64,000 nt of DNA. Origin: JANNPJ01 sp035474375. Its GTDB lineage: Bacteria > Actinomycetota > Actinomycetes > Actinomycetales > Kineosporiaceae. Of the stretch, positions 40,975 through 49,181 are shown piece after piece (the stretch's first letter is position 1; every line of letters starts with the position of its first letter). The notes under the pieces were generated by a model that worked only from the letters and a program-made list of their open reading frames with translations, made no database searches and was not told the DNA's origin. The stretch is taken from positions 8,354 through 72,353 of the forward strand of contig DATINJ010000167.1 in the NCBI GenBank assembly GCA_035474375.1. The letters are read 5' to 3'. Position numbers and translations under genes: made by a program.

Positions 40975-41559
40975 TCAGTCCAGGCGATACCCGTAGCCGC
41001 GCAGGGTACTGAGTCGATCCGCGTGCCGGCCGAGTTTGACCCTCAGCCGGCGGACATGAACGTCGATCGTCCGGTCGCCGACCAGATAGCCGGTCTGCCA
41101 GACGGCACTCATCAGCTCTCGTCGGCTGAGTGCCACTCCACGCCGGTTCTGCAGGTAGGCGAGCAGGTCGAACTCCCGCCGGGTCAGCGTCCGCACTCGA
41201 CCGTCGACCGTCAGCGTGCGCCCGGCCAGATCTAGATCCAGGTCCAGCTTGGTGCCGGCGGAGCCGTGGCTTTTGGGCTTTTTTTCTGCCCTTTCCTCGA
41301 TCTGGTCGGGGACCTGGATGAGTTGCACCTCGACCCGCGCCCCGGCCAGCGAAGGATGGACGGCGCGGATCAGGTCCTCGACCGCGCGGGCCAATCGCCC
41401 GGCATCCAGCGTGGGCTCCGGCGCGACGTCCGTTCCCAGTTGGATCACCACTCCGGCTCGGTCCGGAATCGCGGCCCTCTGCGCTGGCCGTCTCGCCGCG
41501 CTCAGCGACACTGGGACGGCGTTCCCGGGCAGAACCTCATGCAGAACTGATGCAGCCAC
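40975..41559 (-). CDS. OmpR-type winged-helix regulator without receiver domain
   Basis: A 194-residue protein. The C-terminal ~95 residues are an OmpR/PhoB winged helix: GRTLTVDGRVRTLTRREFDL, LAYLQNRRGVALSRRELMSA, VWQTGYLVGDRTIDVHVRRL, RVKLGRHADRLSTLRGYGYR. The N-terminal half has no response-regulator Asp pocket; it contains VEVQLIQVPDQIEERAEKKP and probably senses or dimerises by other means. The start at 41559 is a GTG preceded by AAAGGTGG; a TTG at 41583 is less likely. Shares overlapping divergent promoters with the sulfotransferase gene. Confidence 0.82.
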   Translation of the reverse strand: MAASVLHEVLPGNAVPVSLSAARRPAQRAAIPDRAGVVIQLGTDVAPEPTLDAGRLARAVEDLIRAVHPSLAGARVEVQLIQVPDQIEERAEKKPKSHGSAGTKLDLDLDLAGRTLTVDGRVRTLTRREFDLLAYLQNRRGVALSRRELMSAVWQTGYLVGDRTIDVHVRRLRVKLGRHADRLSTLRGYGYRLD

Positions 41560-41612
41560 TGATCCACCTTTCGAGTACAGCAACCCTCTAGGCCAACACG
41601 CAAGTTACTAGA

Positions 41613-41629
41613 TAGGCTTAGTCTAGAAT
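41613..41629. promoter_or_regulatory. Overlapping divergent promoter elements
   Basis: Plus-strand TAGGCT (41613-41618) and TAGAAT (41624-41629), and minus-strand TAGACT (41620-41625), all in a 71-nt intergenic gap between the winged-helix and sulfotransferase genes' translated parts. Confidence 0.45.
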
Positions 41630-41654
41630 ACGAATCGACTGGAGGGCACCCCCA

Positions 41655-42614
41655 ATGGCACTTCCTGATTTCTTCCTGCTGGGGGCCCCCAAAGCGGGAA
41701 CCACTGCACTGCATGCCGCGCTCGCGCAGCATCCGCAGCTCTACCTGTCGCCGGTCAAGGAGCCCAAGTTCTACCTGTGCGACGGGCGTCCGCCACCGCG
41801 ATCGAGGCAGCGTGGTCCCGGCGATGCGCACAGCGCTCGGGAGTGGGTCTGGAAGAGATCGAAGTACGAGGCGCTGTTCGACCCGGCTCCGGCCGGCGCG
41901 CTGCGCGGTGAGAGCACCCCGTTCTACCTCTACGACCGGGCCGCCCACCGGCGGATCCACGCCGACGTCCCGGAGGCCAGGCTGGTCGTCGTGATTCGCG
42001 ATCCGGTGGATCGGGCGTACTCGAACTGGATGCATCTGCGATCGGATGGGCTGGAGCCGATCGAGGACTTCGCGACCGCCTGGGCCGCGGAGGACGAGCG
42101 GGTCAGGGCGGGCTGGGCACCGTTCTGGCACTATCGCCGCCTCGGCCTGTACGGCGCCCAATTGCGCGACCTGACCATGCGTTTCAGCACTGAGCAGGTG
42201 CATGTGTTGCGCTACCGGGATCTGGTAGAGCGGCCGGCGGAGTCGCTCGACGCGGTCTGCGAGTTCCTCGGCGTCGCCACCGGGGTGATTGCCGGTGCGC
42301 AGCGGGCGAATTCGCATCCGTTTGTCGCGCCGTCAGCTCGGGCCAGCGCGCTGAGCCGAACGCTGCGGGCCGGTGCCGCGCTCGGTGCCTATGCTCCGCC
42401 GCAGGTCTGGCGGCGGCTCAGTCGCCCACTGCTGGCCTCGCTGCACCGTGCGGGCAGCCGGCGCCCGGTGCTGGACGCCGATCTTCGGCTGCGGTTGGTC
42501 GAGGCTTACCGGGAAGACAATGCCCTGCTGGAGGAGATCACCGGCCGGTCCTTCTCGGACTGGCTCGGCACCACCTCCCGCGGCCAGTTCGCCACCCCAC
42601 CATCTAACTCGTGA
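41655..42614 (+). CDS. PAPS-dependent sulfotransferase
   Basis: A 319-residue sulfotransferase transferring sulfate from 3'-phosphoadenosine-5'-phosphosulfate. The 5'-phosphosulfate loop is FFLLGAPKAGTTALHAALA; EPKFYLCDG and GESTPFYLYDRAAHRRI follow; the 3'-phosphate motif is VVVIRDPVDRAYSNWMHLR; RYRDLVERPAESLDAVCEFL is typical of the family. The acceptor (lipid, sugar or small molecule) cannot be told from sequence. GGAGGG lies 8 nt before the ATG. Neighbouring regulator and glycosidase-like genes suggest an accessory unit. Confidence 0.88.
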   Translation: MALPDFFLLGAPKAGTTALHAALAQHPQLYLSPVKEPKFYLCDGRPPPRSRQRGPGDAHSAREWVWKRSKYEALFDPAPAGALRGESTPFYLYDRAAHRRIHADVPEARLVVVIRDPVDRAYSNWMHLRSDGLEPIEDFATAWAAEDERVRAGWAPFWHYRRLGLYGAQLRDLTMRFSTEQVHVLRYRDLVERPAESLDAVCEFLGVATGVIAGAQRANSHPFVAPSARASALSRTLRAGAALGAYAPPQVWRRLSRPLLASLHRAGSRRPVLDADLRLRLVEAYREDNALLEEITGRSFSDWLGTTSRGQFATPPSNS

Positions 42615-42705
42615 TCATGCACGAATGACATGTCGGGCCGGCGAAAGTATGTACGTGGCTTGACCCACTGCATGACCCTGATGGTCAATGCGCGAGGCCT
42701 GGTTT

Positions 42706-42737
42706 GCGCCCGTCCGGCTTCGCGCCCGTCCGGGTTC
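42706..42737. repeat. 16-bp tandem duplication
   Basis: GCGCCCGTCCGGSTTC occurs twice in tandem (42706-42721, 42722-42737), differing at one base, in non-coding DNA. Confidence 0.75.
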
Positions 42738-42778
42738 GACTCGATCCTGGGTACGGTCAGCGTTCGGTACGGGGTTGG

Positions 42779-42856
42779 CCGCCGCAGGACTCGGCCGAAG
42801 TCTTGAAAAACCTCCGTTCGGTCCCGTACCGGAGGTTCGGCCGAGTCCTGCGGCGG
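42779..42856. repeat. Palindrome with perfect 21-bp arms
   Basis: Arms 42779-42799 and 42836-42856 are perfect reverse complements. Inside, CCTCCG (42811-42816) pairs with CGGAGG (42830-42835). No T-run; no flanking gene within 160 nt. Function unknown. Confidence 0.85.
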
Positions 42857-42962
42857 TCGGCATGATCACAGCGGGTCCTGCGGTCGGACCCGGGAAGGAC
42901 GGTGGGCGGTGGCGGGCGTGGCTTAACGCCTCGCTTTGTTCGACCAAGATCAGCGACACGCT

Positions 42963-43034
42963 GACGGTGGCTTGCTCGACGACTGTTTGGTACTGGTGGC
43001 GCAGTACCAAACAGTCATTGATCAAGCCACCGTC
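42963..43034. repeat. 72-nt near-perfect hairpin
   Basis: Inner arms 42981-42995/43002-43016 (15 bp, 6-nt loop) and outer arms 42963-42974/43023-43034 (12 bp) are perfect; the 6 bp between mostly pair too, giving about 33 bp with two mismatches. Lies about 75 nt after the 3' end of the minus-strand glycosidase gene; possible terminator-like or mobile remnant. Confidence 0.85.
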
Positions 43035-43109
43035 GCGAAAGCTGCGCTGGCACTGTTTACTGGCGTAACTGGCGATCTTCGGGGGAGGGCCGCGGCCAAT
43101 TTCGACCGA

Positions 43110-44057
43110 TCACGCGTCGGGGGCTAGGAGCTCGGTGCGCAGGTCGTGGGAGCCGTCGGGGAGCGCGGCCTCGTAGTAGAAGCGATGGCTACCGTCCGGC
43201 AGCGCGACGATGTCCAGGTAGCGCAGCGCGTGATCGCCGTGCGGTGACCGGGCGGAGGGGTAGTCGCCGACCGCGGTGAAGGTGCCCTCGCCCAGGCCAT
43301 CGGCGGGTCCCTCGGCAATTCCGGTGCGCTCGAACCAGTTCTCCGCCGAGGTCGCCCGCCCGTCGTAGTAGGCGAGCAGGCGCTCGCCACCGGGGCCGGT
43401 CGGGATGACGGCGGTGATTCGGGTGCCCCGGGCGTCCCAGCGGCCTGCTCGACCGGCGAGCGCGACCGGCCCGACCTGCCAGTTGAGGCCGTCCGAGCTG
43501 GTCGCGTACCGGGTGGTCATCCGGTCGGTGGCGGTGGGGTCGTCCAGCGGGTGGCAGCAGACCCACATCCGCCAACCCGCGGCGTCGCGAACCACCACCG
43601 GATCCTTGACCCCGGTGAACTCGTCGCCTGGCAGCACCATGGACCGGTGCCCGCTCGGCAGATCGGCCACCTCGTCGGCGTCCAGGGCCTCGATCCACCA
43701 GTGCTTGGAGTTCGGCGTGGAGCAGCTGACGTACAGCCGCCAGCCGCCGTCCGGTCGCCGAACCAGGGCCGGGCGTTCCAGGGACGCTGCGCCGAAGGTC
43801 TCCCGGGGGACCGAGGCCACGGTCTGGAAGTTCACGCCGTCCTCGGACCGGGCGATCGTGGTTGCCACACCCCGCCCGGAATCCACCGGTCGCCGGACCC
43901 GGTAGGCCAGCCAGAAGGCGCCGTCCTGATACGTGGCACTGGGCGCGCCGGCCCAGTAACCCGGACCGGAGCCGGGGGACGAGACGGCGACAACGGAGGC
44001 CGCGTAATCGGGCAGCGGCGCGTCGGCGAGCGAGCTGCCGGGCAGGGCAATGGTCAT
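43110..44057 (-). CDS. Five-bladed-propeller glycosidase-like protein (GH43/32 type)
   Basis: A 315-residue soluble protein without signal peptide. Repeated motifs such as GYWAGAPSATYQDGAFWLAY, RSEDGVNFQTV, SLERPALVRRPDGGWRLYVS, TGVKDPVVVRDAAGWRMWVC and SSDGLNWQVGPVAL are those of clan GH-F/J five-bladed propellers (families 43, 32, 62 and 68 and related sets). APSA, ERPA and KDP would supply acidic and structural residues, but the exact family and sugar are unknown. The ATG at 44057 has AGGAGG 12 nt upstream, a long spacing, so the start is uncertain. Confidence 0.72.
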   Translation of the reverse strand: MTIALPGSSLADAPLPDYAASVVAVSSPGSGPGYWAGAPSATYQDGAFWLAYRVRRPVDSGRGVATTIARSEDGVNFQTVASVPRETFGAASLERPALVRRPDGGWRLYVSCSTPNSKHWWIEALDADEVADLPSGHRSMVLPGDEFTGVKDPVVVRDAAGWRMWVCCHPLDDPTATDRMTTRYATSSDGLNWQVGPVALAGRAGRWDARGTRITAVIPTGPGGERLLAYYDGRATSAENWFERTGIAEGPADGLGEGTFTAVGDYPSARSPHGDHALRYLDIVALPDGSHRFYYEAALPDGSHDLRTELLAPDA

Positions 44058-44407
44058 GGTCGGGCTAGTCCTCCTGGGAGCGAGGCTGCCCAGTGTGCCA
44101 GCCACCCGCCCGCCCGAATGGCCAGTCCGGTTCGGCGTGCCGCACTTTCACCGTCCAGTCACCAGGCAGAAACGGTGCTATAGCACGTATCGCCCACCGG
44201 CCGTGACTGAGGAGGCGCACGCGCGTGGGGCCGCTGGGTCGACTGATCACCGTAGTGATCTTCGCTCACGGTTGATCGCCAGTTGCGCCACGATCGTGCC
44301 CAAATTCAGCCCAGAGCCGGGCAGAACTGACGATCTTGAGGGATGGGCCCGGCGGCGTGACCCGACGAGGGAAGTCCCCCACCCTTCGGGCGGGAGGTGC
44401 CCCCGGT

Positions 44408-44573
44408 GTCATCAGCGCCGCTGATGAGCGGCGAGACCGTCTGGACCACCGATCGTGCCGGCCACGCGAGCGGGTGCAGCGGCGCGACGTCGTCTGGACT
44501 GAGGAGACGCAACTCCACCGAAGGTGCAGGACGGTCGACGAGGGAAGACGACGTCATCAGCGCCGCTGCACCC
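44408..44573 (+). other. Structured smc leader with alternative stems
   Basis: The 574-nt gap before smc has no supportable gene. A large stem pairs 44472-44495 with 44546-44573 (24 bp, ATCA bulge). The 16-mer GTCATCAGCGCCGCTG occurs at both 44408-44423 and 44553-44568, so 44472-44485 (which contains CAGCGGCGC) can pair with either copy. The first copy also folds on itself (CATCAGC/GCTGATG). No T-run. Confidence 0.6.
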
Positions 44574-44631
44574 GCGAGCAAATCCAACCGAGTAGATTGG
44601 CGGTCTCAAGTCAGGCGAGGAGTCTAGATCC

Positions 44632-47600
44632 GTGCACCTTAAGACCCTGACGATGCGTGGGTTCAAGTCCTTCGCATCGGCCACGACGCTGCGATTCGAG
44701 CCGGGCATCACCTGCGTTGTCGGCCCCAACGGTTCCGGGAAGTCGAACGTTGTCGACGCTCTGAGCTGGGTGATGGGCGAGCAGGGCGCGAAGAGTTTGC
44801 GTGGCGGCAAGATGGAAGACGTGATCTTCGCCGGGACCTCCGGTCGGCCTCCGCTGGGTCGTGCCGAGGTCTCCTTGACGATCGACAATTCCGACGGCGC
44901 GCTGCCCATTGACTACGCAGAGGTGACGATCTCGCGGACGATGTTCCGCTCCGGCGGCAGCGAGTACGGCCTGAACGGGTCGCCGTGCCGGCTGCTGGAC
45001 ATCCAGGAACTGCTTTCCGACTCCGGGATCGGCCGGGAGATGCACGTCATCGTCGGTCAGGGGCAGTTGGACGCCGTCCTGCACGCGTCGCCGGAGGAAC
45101 GCCGGGCCTTCATCGAGGAGGCCGCCGGGGTACTCAAACACCGCAAGCGCAAGGAAAAAGCGCTGCGCAAGCTGGACGCGATGGCCGCGAATCTGACCCG
45201 GCTGTCCGACCTCACCTCGGAGATCCGCCGTCAGCTCAAGCCGCTGGGCAAGCAGGCCGAGGTGGCCCGCCGGGCCAGCGTCGTCCAGGCAGACCTGCGC
45301 GATGCCAAGGCTCGGCTGCTGGCCGACGACCTGGTGACACTGACCGGCACTTTGGCCGCCGAGGTGGCCGACGAGGCGGCGCTGCGCAAGCGCCGCGACG
45401 AGGTGGAGACCGAGCTGGCCGCAGCCAGGGACCGGCTGGCGGTGCTGGAGCAGGCCGCCGGTGAGGCGGCGCCGCGGCTGTCGCGAGCGCAGGACACCTG
45501 GTACCGGCTCTCCAGCTTGGGCGAACGTACTCGGGGCACGGCGAGCCTGGCCGCAGACCGGCTGCGGTTGCTCTCCGATGCCGAGCCGGAACGCACCACC
45601 GGCCGGGACCCGGAGGATCTGGAGGCCCAGGCGGCCTTGATCCGAGAGCAGGAGGAACAGCTCCAGGCGGAGGTCGATCAGGCCCGTGAGCTGCTGGACG
45701 TCGCCGAGGAGCGGCGGCAGGCGGCCGAGCGGGCGGCTGCCGAGGAGGAGCGCCGCTTGGTGGCGCTGGCTCGCGCGGCTGCTGACCATCGAGAAGGGCT
45801 GGCCCGGCTGGCCGGCAAGGTGTCGGCGCAAAGCAGCACCGTGGATGCCGCCGAGGGCCAGCTCGAGCGGCTGGCCGGTGCGATCGCGGAGGCCGAGCAG
45901 CGCGCTGCGCGGGCGCTGCAGGAGGTCGCTGACCTCGATGCCGGGGCCGGTGCGGCCGGCGGCGGGGCGGACGAGGGCAACCCGGACGGCGAGAAAGCGG
46001 CGGCGCTGGAAACCGAGGCCGAGCGAATCGCCGTCCTGATCGGTGTCCTGGAAGAAGAACTGGACGCCGCGACGTCCGAACTGTCCGGGTTGAGCAAGGA
46101 ACTCGACACCCTTCGGCACACCGAGCGGGAGGCGCACGGCGAGCGCAAGGAGTGGGCGGCCCGGCGGGAGACGCTGGCGCTCGGCCTGCGGCGCAAGGAC
46201 GGCGCGGGCGCGCTGCTGGCGGCCGGTGACCGGCTGCCCGGCCTGATCGGTTCGATGGCTGCGGTGCTCCAGGTGGAGCCCGGGTACGAGACCGCGGTGG
46301 CGGCTGCTCTCGGGACGGCTGCCGAGGCGGTTGCGGTCGGTGACATCACCGGTGCGCTGGCCGGGCTGCGGCTGCTGGCCGAGCAGGACGGCGGTCAGGC
46401 TGTGCTGGTGCCGGCGGCTTTCGCGGCCCGGCCGGGCAGCGTGGCGGACGCCGATCCCCGAGGCTGGCCGACGTTGCCGCCGGGGGCGCGCTGGGTGCGG
46501 GTGCTGGTTCGGGAACCGGCTCAGCTCACCGCCGCGGTGGACCGGTTGCTGCGTCGGGTGGCGGTGGTGGCCGATCTGGATGCCGCTGCTGAGCTGGTCC
46601 GGCTGTGGCCGGACGTCACCGTGGTCACCACCCAGGGCGAGCTGGTGTCGGCCGCGCTGGTGCGCGGTGGATCGGCGTCTGCGCCGAGCTTGATCGAGGT
46701 CCAGGCCGCGGTCGAGCAGGCCGAGGAGCGGGTGCTGGCGGCCGGTGAGCGGGCCGAGCAGTCCCGCGCCGCGCTGGCGGAGGGTGGCAGCCGGCAGGAA
46801 GCCGCGCAGCGCCGGGTTCGGGACGCACAGGGCCAGATCAAGCAGGCGCAGGCGGAGGCGAAGCGGGTTCAGGGCCAGCTCGGCGAGCTGGAGGGACGCC
46901 GGGCGGCGGCGGCCAACCGGCTGGCGCAGCAGCGCGGGCAGCTGGCCGGTACCGCCCGGGCGGCCGAGGCCGAGGTGGAGCGGCTGACCGGGCAGCGGGC
47001 CCGAGCGGAGGAGGCGCTGACCGCCGGTCGTACCGCACTGGAGGAACTGCAAGCCCGGCTGGAGTATGCGCAGGAGGAGCCGGTCGAGGAGGACCCGTCG
47101 ACCGATGAGCGGGAGCGGCTGGCTGGTGAGGCCGGTCGGGCCCGCTCGATGGAGACGGATGCCCGGTTGGGGTTGCGGACCGCTGAGGAGCGGTCTCGGG
47201 CCGTGGCCGGTCGCGCCGATCAGCTGGTTCGCCGAGCTCAGGAGGAGCGCGCGGCTCGGGCCCGGGTGGTGGCCCGGGAGGAGCGGCGGCAACGGCAGAT
47301 GCAGATCGCTCGCGCCGTCCTTGAGGGTGGCCAGTACACGTTGCTGCTGCTGGACGGATCGTTGGCGGTCGCGGATCGGATCCGCAAGCGGGTGGAGGCC
47401 GAGCGGGATGCTCGGGATCTGGAACTGCGTGCGATCCGGGAGACCGAGCATCGGCTGGCGGGTGAGCAGGCCCGGTTGATCGACTCGGTGCACCGGGACG
47501 AGGTGGTCCGGACCGAGCAGCGGATGCGGATCGACTTGCTGCGCCAGCGCAGCGTCGACGAGCTCGGGACCGACCCGGACGTGCTGATCGAGGAGTACGG

Positions 47601-48384
47601 CCCGCATCAGCTGGTGCCGCCGAGCATTCCGGCCCCCGGTGACCCGGTTCCCGCGGAGGGCAAGGAACCGCAGCCGATGCCCTACGAGCGGGCCAAGCAG
47701 GAGAAGCGGCTGCGGGCCGCGGAACGGGCGCTGACCTTGCTCGGCACGGTGAACCCGCTGGCCTTGGAGGAGTTCGCGGCGCTGGAGGAACGGCACACGT
47801 TCCTCACCCGGCAGCTGGACGATCTCAAGGTTTCCCGCCGGGACCTGCTGGAGATCATCCGCGAGGTGGACGAGCGGGTGGAGCAGGTCTTCACCGAGGC
47901 GTTCAACGACACCGCGCGGGAGTTCGTCGGCGTCTTCTCCAGGCTGTTCCCCGGCGGTGAAGGCCGATTGATCCTCACCGACCCGAGCAACATGCTGACC
48001 ACCGGTCTGGATGTCGAGGCGCGGCCGCCGGGCAAGAAGGTGAAGCGGTTGTCGCTGCTATCCGGTGGTGAGCGCTCATTGACCGCTGTCGCCATGCTGG
48101 TCGCGATCTTCAAGGCCCGGCCCAGCCCGTTCTACGTGATGGACGAGGTCGAGGCCGCGCTGGACGACACGAACCTGGGCCGGCTGATCGGGATCTTCGA
48201 GGAGCTTCGGGAGTCCTCACAGTTGATCGTGATCACGCACCAGAAGCGGACGATGGAGGTCGCCGACGCGCTGTACGGGGTGACCATGCGCGGTGACGGC
48301 GTGACCACAGTGATCAGCCAGCGGCTGCGGGACGAAGTGATCGCCGTCCCCGACCCGCCAGTTGCGGTGGAATCCGTAGGCTGA
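44632..48384 (+). CDS. smc: Chromosome segregation protein SMC
   Basis: A 1250-residue condensin ATPase. The N-terminal head has MHLKTLTMRGFKSFASATTL and Walker A CVVGPNGSGKSNVVDALSWV. Two long coiled coils (about 170-500 and 680-1020) flank a hinge (GLIGSMAAVLQVEPGYETAV and following). The C-terminal head has the ABC signature LSLLSGGERSLTAVAMLVAI and Walker B FYVMDEVEAALDDTNLGRLI. It dimerises and works with ScpA/ScpB to compact and segregate the chromosome. GTG start with GAGGAG 9 nt upstream. Confidence 0.97.
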   Translation: MHLKTLTMRGFKSFASATTLRFEPGITCVVGPNGSGKSNVVDALSWVMGEQGAKSLRGGKMEDVIFAGTSGRPPLGRAEVSLTIDNSDGALPIDYAEVTISRTMFRSGGSEYGLNGSPCRLLDIQELLSDSGIGREMHVIVGQGQLDAVLHASPEERRAFIEEAAGVLKHRKRKEKALRKLDAMAANLTRLSDLTSEIRRQLKPLGKQAEVARRASVVQADLRDAKARLLADDLVTLTGTLAAEVADEAALRKRRDEVETELAAARDRLAVLEQAAGEAAPRLSRAQDTWYRLSSLGERTRGTASLAADRLRLLSDAEPERTTGRDPEDLEAQAALIREQEEQLQAEVDQARELLDVAEERRQAAERAAAEEERRLVALARAAADHREGLARLAGKVSAQSSTVDAAEGQLERLAGAIAEAEQRAARALQEVADLDAGAGAAGGGADEGNPDGEKAAALETEAERIAVLIGVLEEELDAATSELSGLSKELDTLRHTEREAHGERKEWAARRETLALGLRRKDGAGALLAAGDRLPGLIGSMAAVLQVEPGYETAVAAALGTAAEAVAVGDITGALAGLRLLAEQDGGQAVLVPAAFAARPGSVADADPRGWPTLPPGARWVRVLVREPAQLTAAVDRLLRRVAVVADLDAAAELVRLWPDVTVVTTQGELVSAALVRGGSASAPSLIEVQAAVEQAEERVLAAGERAEQSRAALAEGGSRQEAAQRRVRDAQGQIKQAQAEAKRVQGQLGELEGRRAAAANRLAQQRGQLAGTARAAEAEVERLTGQRARAEEALTAGRTALEELQARLEYAQEEPVEEDPSTDERERLAGEAGRARSMETDARLGLRTAEERSRAVAGRADQLVRRAQEERAARARVVAREERRQRQMQIARAVLEGGQYTLLLLDGSLAVADRIRKRVEAERDARDLELRAIRETEHRLAGEQARLIDSVHRDEVVRTEQRMRIDLLRQRSVDELGTDPDVLIEEYGPHQLVPPSIPAPGDPVPAEGKEPQPMPYERAKQEKRLRAAERALTLLGTVNPLALEEFAALEERHTFLTRQLDDLKVSRRDLLEIIREVDERVEQVFTEAFNDTAREFVGVFSRLFPGGEGRLILTDPSNMLTTGLDVEARPPGKKVKRLSLLSGGERSLTAVAMLVAIFKARPSPFYVMDEVEAALDDTNLGRLIGIFEELRESSQLIVITHQKRTMEVADALYGVTMRGDGVTTVISQRLRDEVIAVPDPPVAVESVG

Positions 48385-48491
48385 TTGGTCACATTCGCTG
48401 GATTATCGAATCATGGCTGTGCACAAGGTGATTCGGTAGTTCGGCAGGTGACGCGCGGAGCCAGGCCGGCCGGAAGGGGGCAAAGTGACCC

Positions 48492-48524
48492 AACCGCAAC
48501 ACGCCAATTGGGCGTGACGGTTTT
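48492..48524 (+). terminator. Probable smc terminator
   Basis: AACCG and CACGCC pair with GGCGTG and CGGTT (internal loop CAA/A, loop AATTG), followed by TTTT at 48521-48524. Lies 108 nt after the smc stop. Confidence 0.5.
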
Positions 48525-48557
48525 GCCTGAGCCGGATGATCAGTCACCGTTAGAGAT

Positions 48558-49091
48558 GTGCTTGCAATAGTTGTCGGTCTGCTGCTTACCGTTTCCGTCG
48601 CGCTGGGAATCTTGATCCTGGTCGCGCTCCCAAATCTGCGCCAGGGGTCGCGAATTCTCACCCCGAACGGCCAACGAGCCGTCAAACGCGCCAAACAGAA
48701 AGCAAAACAGAAACCTTTGGCTGCGGCGGGCAGCACCTGGCATGGTCTGGTCGCCGTCCCACACCTGCTCGCTCGGTTCGGTCGGCGAGCCGCCCGGATC
48801 TGGGCGCCGATCAGTGCGGTTCTGCACGAGGCGATGGACCGGATGGAGGCCAAGGACGCCGTGAAGCGGGCCGGGGATGCCCCGGAGGTCGACGGCGACA
48901 CGCCCGACGTCAACAAAGCCGCTCAGGTTCCCGGCGGCGGATCGGTCGGTCGACCCCGGTCGATGCCACCGATCTCCGGTCCGATCCCGGAGATCACCGA
49001 GAGCCGGACCATCGACCTGCGCGAAGAGCATGGGTCCCGGCCCCGCCAGGAGACCGACCAGGACGCCGGCAGCGCGCGCCGCGCCCGTTGA
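48558..49091 (+). CDS. Putative membrane-anchored basic protein between smc and ftsY
   Basis: A 177-residue product with an N-terminal helix LAIVVGLLLTVSVALGILIL and a hydrophilic remainder: a basic stretch (RAVKRAKQKAKQKPL), then HGLVAVPHLLARFGRRAARI and a Pro/Asp-rich tail. GTG start without a visible ribosome binding site. No family recognised. Its coding status rests on position in a same-strand series and on the clear N-terminal helix; a non-coding alternative cannot be excluded. Confidence 0.5.
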   Translation: MLAIVVGLLLTVSVALGILILVALPNLRQGSRILTPNGQRAVKRAKQKAKQKPLAAAGSTWHGLVAVPHLLARFGRRAARIWAPISAVLHEAMDRMEAKDAVKRAGDAPEVDGDTPDVNKAAQVPGGGSVGRPRSMPPISGPIPEITESRTIDLREEHGSRPRQETDQDAGSARRAR

Positions 49092-49181
49092 GCTGACATC
49101 CTCGGACCTGTTGATTCCGTTCTCGGTACCGGTCGTCGTCTCGACGTCCCGGTCCCGTACGCATGAGGAGGCTCGTCCGGC

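Larger units (their letters stand above)
42611..42869. repeat. 259-bp non-coding element with inverted GTGATCATGC ends
   Basis: GTGATCATGC (42611-42620) and its inverted copy GCATGATCAC (42860-42869) bracket a stretch that contains a 16-bp tandem repeat and a 21-bp-arm palindrome. The end motif is the core of the repeat family seen at 31.6 and 55.0 kb. The left end overlaps the sulfotransferase stop. MITE-like by structure only; no target-site duplication is evident. Confidence 0.5.

Noticed and set aside
42688..43068. A 126-codon plus-strand frame in the palindrome-rich gap
   Set aside because: No ribosome binding site, no recognisable domain, atypical Trp/Arg composition, and it runs through both large palindromes. 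Treated as non-coding.
44336..44650. Short frames upstream of smc, both strands
   Set aside because: Arg/Pro-rich, without start signals, and coincident with the long inverted repeats; more likely structured leader DNA.
44611..47796. A 1061-codon open frame on the minus strand opposite smc
   Set aside because: It is rich in Arg, Gly, Leu and Pro with no domain and mirrors the codon bias of smc, whose ATPase motifs are complete. Typical high-GC antisense shadow.
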